The translations under genes and the position numbers were made by a program. A stretch of DNA of 64,000 bases from contig DATGHU010000026.1 in assembly GCA_035307765.1 (NCBI GenBank), positions 33,418 to 97,417 of the forward strand. Reading direction: 5' to 3'. Shown one piece after another: positions 43,160 to 52,827 of the stretch. The DNA is from a bacterium. Its GTDB lineage: Bacteria > Sysuimicrobiota > Sysuimicrobiia > Sysuimicrobiales > Segetimicrobiaceae. Each line of letters opens with the position of its first letter. Position 1 is the stretch's first letter. The notes under the pieces are model-generated. The model worked only from the letters and a program-made list of their open reading frames with translations. It did not search any database and was not told where the DNA came from.

Positions 43160-44226
43160 GAGCGCGTGGCGGCCGCCGCGTGCGGTCGGGCGACCCGCTT
43201 GGATCCCCGCCGCACGGAACGGTCTTTCATCGCATGCAGCCGGCCGTGGGCGACCTGCAGGGTCCGCTCCGGGGTGGGCCCGTCCTTGGGCCAGGTGGCG
43301 ATGCCGTAGGAGAGGCTCACCGCCGCCCCGGCGTGCCGCTGGCGGGGGATCGAGATCGCCAGATCGCGCAGCCGGGAGATCAGGCTTCCGGCGCGGGCGG
43401 GGCTCGTCTCCGGCAGCAGCAGCCCGAACTCATCGCTCCCGAGGCGGGCGACCAGGTCCGATCCGCGGATGCTTCGCGTCAACGTCTGGGCGATGTGGAT
43501 GAGCAGCGCGTCGCCCGTGGCGTGCCCGTGGACGTCGTTGATGATCTCGAACCCGTCAAGGTCCAGCACGACCACGCTCAGGTCGTGTTTGCCGCGCCGG
43601 CTCCTGGCGATCTCCGACGCGAGCTGATCGAGGAAGCGGCGGCGGTTGGCGAGCCCGGTCAGCGCGTCGGTGGCCGCGAGCGCGTTCACCTGCGAATGCA
43701 GGCGCGCCACCTCGATGGCGCCCGTCAGGTAGCGGGCGACGACCGTGAGCAGGCTGAGATCGGATTCCGTGAACGCGTGCGGCGCCGCCCGATGCGCGCT
43801 CAGCACGCCCACCGCTCGGCCGCCGACCACCAGGGGCGCGAACATCGCCGACCGGACCGCCGCCTCGCGGCGGTGGACCCGGGGGTCCGCCCGCAGGTCC
43901 GGAATGAGCAGCGGCAGTCTCGACGCCATGACGATGCCGTGCAGTCCGGCGGTGCGCGCCACTTCGTGTCCGCGCGAGTTCGCGCGGAGCCCCGACGCCG
44001 CCTGGATCGTCAGGACCTCGGGGTTCCGTTCGTCGAGCAGCGCCAGCGAGCAGGAGTCGAATCCGGTCTCCTCGTTGAGGATCAGCATCACCCGCGCCAG
44101 CAGATCCGACAAGGCGTGGGCGGTGGTGAATTCGCTGGCGAGGCGGGCGAGAAAGAGCAGCGCCCGATCGGACCGGTGGTTGGTCCGGCGGGCCTGGGTG
44201 GGCGCGGAAGTTCCTCTGCTCGGCAT
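43156..44226 (-). CDS. GAF-GGDEF diguanylate cyclase-like protein
   Basis: 356 residues. GAF domain about 40-185 (EETGFDSCSLALLDERNPEV; FAPLVVGGRAVGVLSAHR), then GGDEF domain about 190-345: ATDALTGLANRRRFLDQL, VVLDLDGFEIINDVHGHATG and RGSDLVARLGSDEFGLLLPE. The signature is GSDEF instead of GGDEF, with an upstream RxxD inhibitory site (RGSD) in the correct register. Activity is plausible but not certain because of the Gly-to-Ser change. Soluble, no membrane segment. ATG at 44226 with GGAGAGGAG rather far (12 nt) upstream. Confidence 0.9.
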   Translation of the reverse strand: MPSRGTSAPTQARRTNHRSDRALLFLARLASEFTTAHALSDLLARVMLILNEETGFDSCSLALLDERNPEVLTIQAASGLRANSRGHEVARTAGLHGIVMASRLPLLIPDLRADPRVHRREAAVRSAMFAPLVVGGRAVGVLSAHRAAPHAFTESDLSLLTVVARYLTGAIEVARLHSQVNALAATDALTGLANRRRFLDQLASEIARSRRGKHDLSVVVLDLDGFEIINDVHGHATGDALLIHIAQTLTRSIRGSDLVARLGSDEFGLLLPETSPARAGSLISRLRDLAISIPRQRHAGAAVSLSYGIATWPKDGPTPERTLQVAHGRLHAMKDRSVRRGSKRVARPHAAAATRS

Positions 44227-44415
44227 GGTCAGGTGTGTCTCCTCTCCAGTGGCCCGGTGTGCGCCTCCGCACCACCCCGCGCGAGCGCGGGGGGGTGCGG
44301 ATCACCGGCGCTCCGGTGTAAGTACCATGCCCAGTTTGTGTTGGGGCGAGACCTTTCCCCGATGCGAGCACGGGAGAGACACCCCGGCTGCGCCGGAAAC
44401 CCTTCGATCGAGGGG

Positions 44416-45999
<1,584 letters not shown>

Positions 46000-46016
<17 letters not shown>

Positions 46017-46812
46017 CGTCCGACTGCGGCACCGGGCCGGCCCCGGGCCGCGGCCCCGATCCGGGATCTGGCTGGGGGGCGTGGCCCAAGGCGGCCCACA
46101 TGACCGCGGCCAGGACGACGGCGACGATGCTGGCCCCCTGCGCGAGCGTCAGCGGACCCACCACCCGCGGGCTGTCCATGAAGTATTCGATCCCGAAGCG
46201 CGCGATCGCCAGCATCAGCACGAACTGCCAGAACAGGCGCCCCGCCGGCCTGGTCCCCCGATCGACGGCCAGCAGAATGCCGAAGATCACCAACACCGCG
46301 ACCATCAGGTAGAGCTGCGTCGGATGCCGCGGCTCGCCGAACAGCACGACGGCCCAGGGGACGCGCGCCGGCCGCCCATAGTTCAGACCGTAGAGCAGCG
46401 ACCCGATCATCGCGATCGCGTAGCCCACGGCCAGCCCCGGCGTCGCCGCGTCCGCGATCTGCCCCAACCCCCACCCGCGCCGGCGTCCGTACGCCCAGGC
46501 GACCAGCGCGCCGCCGATCAGCGCGCCGTAAAACATCAACCCGGCGTCCACCCAGATCATGGTGATCCGGGCCGGGGCCAGCGCGAAGTCCTGCCAGTTT
46601 ACCAGCACGTAGCCGATCCGGGCACCGATGATCCCGCCGATGATCGCGTACAGGGAGAGGTCGACGACTTCCCCGGAGTCCCACCCCAGCCGTCGCGTCC
46701 GCGCGCGGGTCAGGACGATGGCGACGATGAACGCCAACAGCAGGAAGACCCCGAACGAGGAGACGGGAAACAAACCGAACGGGGTCGGGAGCTGGAAGAG
46801 CACGGGCCTCAT
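46000..46812 (-). CDS. lgt: prolipoprotein diacylglyceryl transferase
   Basis: 270-residue integral membrane enzyme attaching diacylglycerol to lipobox Cys. Strings: FQLPTPFGLFPVSSFGVFLL, GGIIGARIGYVLVNWQ, WVDAGLMFYGALIGGALVAW and GRLFWQFVLMLAIARFGIEYF, containing the conserved Arg and Gly-Ala-Arg-Ile-Gly-Tyr signature. Starts 4 nt after the lspA stop, grouping both lipoprotein-maturation enzymes. Confidence 0.94.
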
Positions 46813-46816
46813 TCAA

Positions 46817-47272
46817 TCACCCCCGGCGCCGGCCAACGAGCGACGCGGCGACCAGCGCGCCTGCCCCCACGACGATCGCGGCGTCGGCCAAATTGAATAC
46901 CGGCCACACGTGCACGTCGACATAGTCGATGACGTAGCCGAAGCGGAGGCGGTCGAAGATGTTCCCGAGCGCTCCGCCCACGATCAGGCCGAACCCCCAC
47001 TGCCCCGCCCGAGCCGCCGGCCATGCCGTTCTATTGTAGAAGAGGACGGCAAGCACGGTCAAGGCGATGGCCATCGTGGCCCCGGGCGAAAGGCGCGTCA
47101 GGAGCCCAAAGGCGATGCCGCGATTGTGGACCAGCGTGAGCGCGAGCAGGTGCGGGATCAGGACCCGCGTCCCTCCCACGGGAACGAGGCGCGACACCTC
47201 GGACGCCCCGGCCAGGCTGCAGGCAAACCCCAGGACCCCCGCGGTGCCGGCGGCCCAGGCACCCGTCGTCAG
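46817..47272 (-). CDS. lspA: lipoprotein signal peptidase
   Basis: About 151 residues. The core motifs are LTLVHNRGIAFGLL, GGALGNIFDRLRFGYVIDYV with the first catalytic Asp and VFNLADAAIVVG with the second. The N-terminal helix lacks the usual Asp-Gln-x-x-Lys of LspA. No ATG/GTG/TTG start lies at the expected place: the best-fitting start is CTG at 47272, making a CTGA overlap with the upstream stop. A far-upstream ATG (47374) would overlap the preceding gene by about 100 nt. Cleaves signal peptides of diacylated lipoproteins. Confidence 0.85.
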   Translation of the reverse strand: MTTGAWAAGTAGVLGFACSLAGASEVSRLVPVGGTRVLIPHLLALTLVHNRGIAFGLLTRLSPGATMAIALTVLAVLFYNRTAWPAARAGQWGFGLIVGGALGNIFDRLRFGYVIDYVDVHVWPVFNLADAAIVVGAGALVAASLVGRRRG

Positions 47273-47793
47273 CGCACGGCGACGCGCTGCCGCTCTTCGC
47301 GCTCCTTGCACTTGATGCACAGCCGCGTGTACGGGATCACCCGGAGGCGGTTGCCGTCGATCGGCTTCCGGCACCCCACGCAGATCCCAAAGGTGCCGTT
47401 GCTGACGCGCTCCAGGGCCTCTTCCACCATCTCGAGCATCCCCTGCACGTTGCTGGAGATGGCCAGTTCCTTCTCCCGCTCAAAGGTTTCGGTGGCAACG
47501 TCGACCAGATCGTCCTCGTACCCCGCCACGTCGGCGATGGGTTTTTCCTCGGTCTTGACCTGATGTTCCTCCATCTCGGTCAGTTCCGCGCGCAGCCGCT
47601 TGCGCTCTTCGAGCAGCAACCGGGTGAACTCATCCTTTCGCCCCACGCCGCTTCGCTTCGCCGGCCGCACGACGCGGACACGGGTCCGCGCCCCGTTTGA
47701 GGCGGGTGCCGCGGCCTTCCGTGCGCTCCGCGACTTGGGCCGTTGGGATCGGGCACGCGAAGGTGCCGCCTTCCGGGGTCGCCTGGCTGCCAT
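47269..47793 (-). CDS. TraR/DksA-type C4 zinc-finger protein
   Basis: 174 residues. A basic, Ala/Arg/Lys-rich N-terminus (about 50 residues) resembling a nucleic-acid-binding tail precedes a coiled-coil region (LLLEERKRLRAELTEMEEHQ) and the zinc finger CVGCRKPIDGNRLRVIPYTR-LCIKC. It probably binds the RNA polymerase secondary channel like DksA. The family member next to lspA/ileS in Bacillota (YteA/YlyA-like) has this layout. Starts immediately after the racemase stop. Confidence 0.88.
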   Translation of the reverse strand: MAARRPRKAAPSRARSQRPKSRSARKAAAPASNGARTRVRVVRPAKRSGVGRKDEFTRLLLEERKRLRAELTEMEEHQVKTEEKPIADVAGYEDDLVDVATETFEREKELAISSNVQGMLEMVEEALERVSNGTFGICVGCRKPIDGNRLRVIPYTRLCIKCKEREERQRVAVR

Positions 47794-48645
47794 CTAGGAC
47801 CTCCTTGCGGGCTCGGACGATCCCGCGTTTGGTTTGCCTGCTCCATCATACGTGCGTCCCGGCGCGGGCGTCTCGCCGGGGGGCGGTAGCCGAGTTATAC
47901 GCCGACCGCCTACAGGAAATTCCTCCGCCGGCGGATCGGCGGAAACGGCCTCCCGGACCGCGGCCGCGGCGAGGATCTCGGTTCCGTCCAACACCGGGAC
48001 CGGGAGCTCGTCCGGGTCGGTGACCAAGGGGATCTCGGTGCACCCGAGCACGATCACCTGCGCGCCGCGCGCGGCCAGGGCGGCGGCCACCGCGCGCACG
48101 TGCTCGCGCCCGGCCGGGCCGAGGTCTCCGGCCTTCACCGCCAGGATCGCCGCCGTCACCCGCGCCTGCTCGGGCGCCGTGGTGTCGACGACTTCGATCC
48201 CGCGGCCGGCGAGGGCCCGATGATACAGCCGGGTCTCGACCGTCCCGTCGGTCGCAAGGAGCCCGGCTGCCCGGGGCCGCGGGGTCATCGCGGCCGCGGC
48301 CGCGGCGACCTCCGCCATGATGTCGAGCACGGGGACCCGCACGCTCTCCCGGATCGCGGGAAGGAAAGCGTGCGCGGAGTTGCACGGGATGGCAATCAGG
48401 TCCGCCCCGGCGCGCTCCAGCGCCTGGGCGGTCGCCACCAATGCCGGGGTGGGATCCGGTCCCTCGCCGCGCAGCGCCGCCGTGCGATCGGGGATCTTCG
48501 GATTGCTGTCGATGATGACGCGAAGATGATCCTGATCGATCCGCGCCGGCGTCAGGTGGACGAGCTTCCTATAAAAATCCGCGGTCGCCAGCGGGCCCAT
48601 CCCGCCCAGCACGCCAACGACTCTGTTTCCCCGCTCCCCCGTCAT
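47794..48645 (-). CDS. aspartate/glutamate racemase family protein
   Basis: 283 residues. VGVLGGMGPLATADFYRKLV, IPCNSAHAFLPAIRE (first catalytic Cys) and VIVLGCTEIPLV (second catalytic Cys), with the PHD-type dyad of the Asp/Glu racemase superfamily (RacX/YgeA/AspR branch). Makes D-amino acids for the cell wall or for signalling; exact substrate not assignable. A Pro-rich C-terminal ~45 residues looks disordered. TraR gene follows without a gap. Confidence 0.88.
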   Translation of the reverse strand: MTGERGNRVVGVLGGMGPLATADFYRKLVHLTPARIDQDHLRVIIDSNPKIPDRTAALRGEGPDPTPALVATAQALERAGADLIAIPCNSAHAFLPAIRESVRVPVLDIMAEVAAAAAAMTPRPRAAGLLATDGTVETRLYHRALAGRGIEVVDTTAPEQARVTAAILAVKAGDLGPAGREHVRAVAAALAARGAQVIVLGCTEIPLVTDPDELPVPVLDGTEILAAAAVREAVSADPPAEEFPVGGRRITRLPPPGETPAPGRTYDGAGKPNAGSSEPARRS

Positions 48646-48747
48646 CCGCTCGCTGCTCCCCTCGCGTTACTCCTAGTATCCTCGCGTGCCGGGACCGTTT
48701 CCCGCCTCCCGGGACGCCCCGCCCACCCTCGCCGCGGGCTTTTCGGG

Positions 48748-48764
48748 CGGGGGCAGAGCCCCCG
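48748..48764. terminator. short GC hairpin after ileS
   Basis: CGGGGGC (48748-48754), loop aga, GCCCCCG (48758-48764), 12 nt beyond the ileS stop. Compact 7-bp stem without a U-tract on the minus strand; on the plus strand no run of T follows either. Possible factor-assisted terminator. Confidence 0.35.
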
Positions 48765-48775
48765 GCGTCACGTCG

Positions 48776-51700
48776 TTACTGGGCCTGAACGATGCCGACG
48801 GTCAGCTCATGCCCATCCAGGCGCACCGACTTCCGGTGAACCTGCGCATCAGCCGACGGCACCCCGGCACGGGCATCGGCGCCCAGGACCTCCCGCAACA
48901 CATAGTCGCGGTGGCTGCGGAGCACCTCCCCGAGGGCGGCATCCCCTTCGTAGTAGACGGTAATCCGGTCGGCGATCTGAAACCCCGCCTCCTTGCGCAG
49001 CTGCTGGATCTGGTGCACCAGCTCGCGCGCCATCCCTTCCCGCACCAGGTCGTCGGTGAGGGCCGTCTCCAGCACCACCCATGCCCCCGCCCCCCCGGCG
49101 CCGACCAGCCCGGGGTTCCAGACGACCCGCACATCGACCTCGGTGCGCTCCAGGACGACCTCCTGCCCGCCGGCCAGGGCGAGGCGGAACGGCTCGCGCT
49201 CCGGGGTCTCGTCGAGCAGGGCCTCCCCCCGCTCCCGCAGCGCCTCGACGATCGAAGTGATCCGGCCGCCGAATTTGGGGCCCAGCAGGTCGAACCGAGG
49301 GCGGACCTCCAACCGGCCCAGCGCCCGGGACGAGTCCGCGAACCGCAGGGTCTTCACGTTGAGCTCGTCGCGGACGTGCTCCGCCAGTTCGGGGTGGCGC
49401 TTCAGCACGCCCGACCGGTCGACCACGATCGCGGCCGCCAGGGGCTGGCGGACCCGGATCTTCGCGGCGTTCCGGGCCGACCGCCCGATGGAGATGACTT
49501 CGCGGGTCCGCTCGGTCGCCTCCAGCAGCGCAGGATCGTCCCAGGCGGGTTCGACCGCCGGCATCGCGCAGAGGTGCACGCTCTCCGGGGCGCGGTCGTC
49601 CACCGCGCGGACCAGGTTTTGATACAGCGCCTCCGCCAGAAACGGCACGAACGGCGCGAGGAGACGACTCAGGGTCACCAGGACGTCGTACAGCGTCTGA
49701 TAGGCGGCCCGCTTGTCGGCGTCGAGCTCGGACTTCCAATACCGGCGCCGGCCCCGGCGAACGTACCAGAGCGACAGGTCATCGACGAAGCGCTCGATGG
49801 TCCGCGCGGCGCCGGGGACGTCGTATCCGTCGAGGCACTCGCGGACGGTCCGGATGACGCGGCCGAGGGACGCCCGCGCCCATCGGTCGAGCACCCCCGG
49901 CTCCCCGGCCTCGGCCGCGGCCCCCGGGACGAACCCGTCCAGGTTGGCGTAGGTCACGAAGAAGGCGTAGACGTTCCAGAGGGGGAGGACGAACCGGCGC
50001 CGGATCTCGTCCGCCGGGCCGTAGCCAAAGTTCACATTCTGCGACGGGGCCTGAACCGCGTAGAGCCAGCGGACGACGTCGCTGCCCATCCGCTCCGCGG
50101 CTTCATTGAACTCGATCATGTTGCCCCAGGACTTGTGCATTTCCCGACCCTGCTCGTCCCGGACCATCGCATGCCCGAGGCAGACCCGGTAGGGCTCGCG
50201 GTCTTCCAGCACCGTGCTCATCACCAGCATCGAGTAGAACCAGTTGCGGTACTGCCCGGGAAACGCCTCGGTAATGAAGTCCGCGGGAAACCACTCCCGC
50301 CACGACGCGGGATCCCGCCGGTACCCCATCGTGGAGTACGGCACGATCCCGGCGTCGAGCCAGGGATTTCCCACGTCGAGGATCCGCGACGTCGGCGCCC
50401 CGCACCGCGGACATCGGATCTTCACCGCGTCCACCCAGGGCCGGTGCGGGGTGTGGCCCTGAAACTCCTCCCACCCCTCGACCGCGCGCTGGCGCAGCTC
50501 CTCCTCGCCGCCGATCACCTCGAAGGTCCGGCAGGCCCGGCACTCCCAGATCGGCAGCGCCAGCCCCCAATACCGCTTCTTGCTGATCATCCAGTCGTGC
50601 ATGTTGCGGAGCCAGTCCAGTTCGCGCTCCAGGCCGAACTCGGGGATCCAGCGGATCTTCTCCGTGACCGCGATCATGGGGGCGCGCAGCGGGTCCATGG
50701 CCAGAAACCACTCGTCGACCAGGCGGAAGACCAACTCGCTGCCGCACCGCCAACACATCGGGTAGCGGTGCGTGTACTCCTCCGCCTTGTACAGAAAGCC
50801 CCGGCGCTCCAGGTCCTCCCGGATCGGCGCCGCCACATCGTAGACATGCCGTCCGGCCAACCACCCAAACGGCTCGGTGAAGACGCCAAACTCGTCGATC
50901 GGGGCCAGCACGGGAAGGCCGTGCTGCTTCCCCAGCGCGAAGTCCTCGGCGCCGCAGCCGGGGGCGATGTGAACGAGCCCGGTCCCTTCCGCCGCGCTGA
51001 CCTCCGGCCAGGGGACGACCCGGTGCTCGACGCCCCGCTGCGCCGGTAGGTCGTCGAACGGCCCGGTGTAGGTCCACCCGACGAGGGCCGCCCCGGGCAG
51101 CTCCTCGCGGACCCGGTGGCCGCCGCGCAGCACGTCCAGACGGTCCTTCACGAGGTAGTAGGTGTCTCCCCCCTGCTCCGCGCGCACGTAGGTCAGTTCG
51201 GGATTCACCGCCACCGCCACGTTGCTGGTCAGGGTCCAGGGGGTGGTCGTCCACACCAGCAGGTACGCTCCCGGCTGGCCCGAGAGCGGCAGCCGCACGG
51301 TCAGGCTGGTGTGGGTGACCTCCTGGTAGCCCTCGGTGACGATCTCGTGTTCGGACAGCCCGGTGCTGCACCGAGGGCACCAGGGCATGACGTCGTGGCC
51401 TTTGTAGAGAAGCCCGCGCTCCCAGCACCGCTTCAGGAACATCCAGATGGAGTAGTTGTTCTCGTCGGACATCGTAAAGTACGAGTGGTCCCAGTCCATC
51501 CAGTAGCCGAGCCGCAGCGACTGCTGCGTCTGGATCCCAGCGTAGTGGAGGACGCGGGCCTTGCAGCGCTCGACGAACTCCGCGATGCCGTAGCGTTCGA
51601 TGTCGCGCTTGCTCTTGAAGCCGAGCTCCTTCTCGACCTCGACCTCTACCCAGAGCCCCTGGCAGTCGAAGCCGTTCTGATACCGCTGGCGGTGGCCGAG

Positions 51701-51928
51701 CATCGTGTGGTAGCGGCAGAAGAGATCTTTGTAGGATCGCCCCCAGGCGTGGTGCACGCCCATGGGGTTGTTGGCGGTGATGGGGCCGTCGAGGAACGAC
51801 CAGCGCACGGCGGAGGAGGCGTTCCGGGCGAGGTACTTCGGGAGGATCCCGTGCTGCTGCCACCACGCCAGCAGCGCCCGCTCCTGGGCGGGGAAGTCGA
51901 CGCGGGTGTCCACTGGCTGAAACGGCAT
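48776..51928 (-). CDS. ileS: isoleucyl-tRNA synthetase (variant signature motifs)
   Basis: 1050 residues, class Ia synthetase. The HIGH-type motif reads VHHAWGRSYKDLF (about 58-70) and the KMSKS-type motif reads EMHKSWGNMIEF (about 596-607), a variant known in several phyla where SWGN replaces SKS. The editing domain (about 200-400) holds LLVWTTTPWTLTSNVAVA. Several Cys pairs (CPRCSTG, CWRCGSE, CRACRT, CPRCGAP) suggest zinc sites. The ATG at 51928 was chosen on GGAGG 6 nt upstream; an in-frame ATG at about 51976 precedes it. Own promoter and attenuator-like leader. Confidence 0.93.
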   Translation of the reverse strand: MPFQPVDTRVDFPAQERALLAWWQQHGILPKYLARNASSAVRWSFLDGPITANNPMGVHHAWGRSYKDLFCRYHTMLGHRQRYQNGFDCQGLWVEVEVEKELGFKSKRDIERYGIAEFVERCKARVLHYAGIQTQQSLRLGYWMDWDHSYFTMSDENNYSIWMFLKRCWERGLLYKGHDVMPWCPRCSTGLSEHEIVTEGYQEVTHTSLTVRLPLSGQPGAYLLVWTTTPWTLTSNVAVAVNPELTYVRAEQGGDTYYLVKDRLDVLRGGHRVREELPGAALVGWTYTGPFDDLPAQRGVEHRVVPWPEVSAAEGTGLVHIAPGCGAEDFALGKQHGLPVLAPIDEFGVFTEPFGWLAGRHVYDVAAPIREDLERRGFLYKAEEYTHRYPMCWRCGSELVFRLVDEWFLAMDPLRAPMIAVTEKIRWIPEFGLERELDWLRNMHDWMISKKRYWGLALPIWECRACRTFEVIGGEEELRQRAVEGWEEFQGHTPHRPWVDAVKIRCPRCGAPTSRILDVGNPWLDAGIVPYSTMGYRRDPASWREWFPADFITEAFPGQYRNWFYSMLVMSTVLEDREPYRVCLGHAMVRDEQGREMHKSWGNMIEFNEAAERMGSDVVRWLYAVQAPSQNVNFGYGPADEIRRRFVLPLWNVYAFFVTYANLDGFVPGAAAEAGEPGVLDRWARASLGRVIRTVRECLDGYDVPGAARTIERFVDDLSLWYVRRGRRRYWKSELDADKRAAYQTLYDVLVTLSRLLAPFVPFLAEALYQNLVRAVDDRAPESVHLCAMPAVEPAWDDPALLEATERTREVISIGRSARNAAKIRVRQPLAAAIVVDRSGVLKRHPELAEHVRDELNVKTLRFADSSRALGRLEVRPRFDLLGPKFGGRITSIVEALRERGEALLDETPEREPFRLALAGGQEVVLERTEVDVRVVWNPGLVGAGGAGAWVVLETALTDDLVREGMARELVHQIQQLRKEAGFQIADRITVYYEGDAALGEVLRSHRDYVLREVLGADARAGVPSADAQVHRKSVRLDGHELTVGIVQAQ

Positions 51929-51942
51929 CCCGATCCTCCGCA

Positions 51943-51973
51943 ACAAAAAAGCCCGCCCGGCTGAGAGGCGGTC
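51943..51973 (-). terminator. attenuator-like hairpin with U6 in the ileS leader
   Basis: On the minus strand CCGCC...GGCGG is followed by CTTTTTTG, a Rho-independent terminator directly upstream of the ileS ribosome-binding site. Since it lies between promoter (52048-52076) and start (51928), readthrough must be regulated or partial. No T-box core is visible in the ~100-nt leader. Confidence 0.6.
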
Positions 51974-52047
51974 CATCCTTGGCGCCAGGGTGGAGCGATC
52001 GGCGCAGCACACGACTGCGACGCGCCGTCGCGTTCCAGTTCTGGGCG

Positions 52048-52076
52048 ATTCTAGCACACCCGCCCGAGAGCGTCAA
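52048..52076 (-). promoter_or_regulatory. sigma-70 type promoter of ileS
   Basis: Minus strand: TTGACG (52071-52076), exactly 17 bp, TAGAAT (52048-52053). Transcript start expected near 52040, giving a leader of about 110 nt before the ATG at 51928. Confidence 0.8.
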
Positions 52077-52296
52077 CGGCGATGCGTTTGGCCTCGCGCC
52101 CTCATCCCCCGCATCACTCGGGGGGTGTCCGGCACGAAGGGGACCCGCAGCCCGACCACCGGGGGCCCCGGACCCGCGCCGCAGCCCAGACCGGATGTGC
52201 GATCCCGGCGCGCTCCGACGTGGGGAGAGCGTCGTCCGTCGGGGCGAGACTCGCACGCCGCCGTCGGTGGGGGCGCCGGATGCCCGATGAAAGGCT

Positions 52297-52332
52297 GCGG
52301 GGGCCCGGCCGGTGCCCCCGGCCCGCCCCCGC
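52297..52332. terminator. GC-rich double hairpin downstream of the secreted-protein gene
   Basis: GCGGGGGC (52297-52304) pairs with GCCCCCGC (52325-52332); inside, GGCCGG/CCGGCC form a second stem. It lies in the roughly 280-nt gene-free stretch between the small secreted protein and the ileS promoter. On the minus strand it is followed by CAGCCTTTC, a poor U-tract, so it is a tentative terminator. Nothing else was recognised in this gap. Confidence 0.4.
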
Positions 52333-52359
52333 GCCCTCCGCCTCAGGCGATGCGGTCAC

Positions 52360-52716
52360 TCAGCGCGAGCAGGGGTGTGCGTCCGAGAACACCATCATCG
52401 TATCCACCGCGCTGTTGTTCGGCCCGATCCGAGTCGCCGCATCATCGTTCAGGCGGCGGAGGGCCCAGCCGGTCAGAGTGGAGAGCTTGTCGGTGTTGGG
52501 ATCCATGCACAACAGCGTATCGTGGATCTCGGCGGAGGAGTCCTTCGACGACTCCAGCTGCGCGAGGGCATCGTGCACCCCGGCGATGTACCCGCGCTGG
52601 AACAGCGTCGGCATGTTGATCAACTCCCCGGTGGAGTAGTACTGGTCGGTCAGCGCGGCAAACGCAGGGACGGCAACGACCAGCACGAGTCCACAGATCA
52701 TGAGACCTCTCTTCAT
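52360..52716 (-). CDS. small secreted protein, Rap1a/Tai-like
   Basis: 118 residues. Signal peptide MKRGLMICGLVLVVAVPAFA is followed by a ~98-residue mature part. The pattern TGELINMPTLFQRGYIAGVH, then LLCMDP, then a final HPC, resembles the Rap1a/Tai fold (Gly-Tyr-Ile-x-Gly-Val helix, central Cys-x-Pro, C-terminal Pro-Cys). That family includes immunity proteins of Serratia type VI effectors but is widespread with unknown roles. The ATG at 52716 has CGGAGGTGG upstream. No toxin gene adjoins it. Downstream of mtnA on the same strand. Confidence 0.65.
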   Translation of the reverse strand: MKRGLMICGLVLVVAVPAFAALTDQYYSTGELINMPTLFQRGYIAGVHDALAQLESSKDSSAEIHDTLLCMDPNTDKLSTLTGWALRRLNDDAATRIGPNNSAVDTMMVFSDAHPCSR

Positions 52717-52827
52717 CTCCCACCTCCGTCGGTGACCAGCAAGGAGCGAACGATCCACCCCCCTCTGTTCCCCCAATCGGAGGCGGGTAGACCGGTCGCG
52801 GCTGACCCGGGAGATGGCGGGAGGATC

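Noticed and set aside
44227..44415. c-di-GMP riboswitch in front of the GGDEF gene
   Set aside because: The leader has GC-rich inverted repeats but lacks the conserved c-di-GMP-I or -II core elements.
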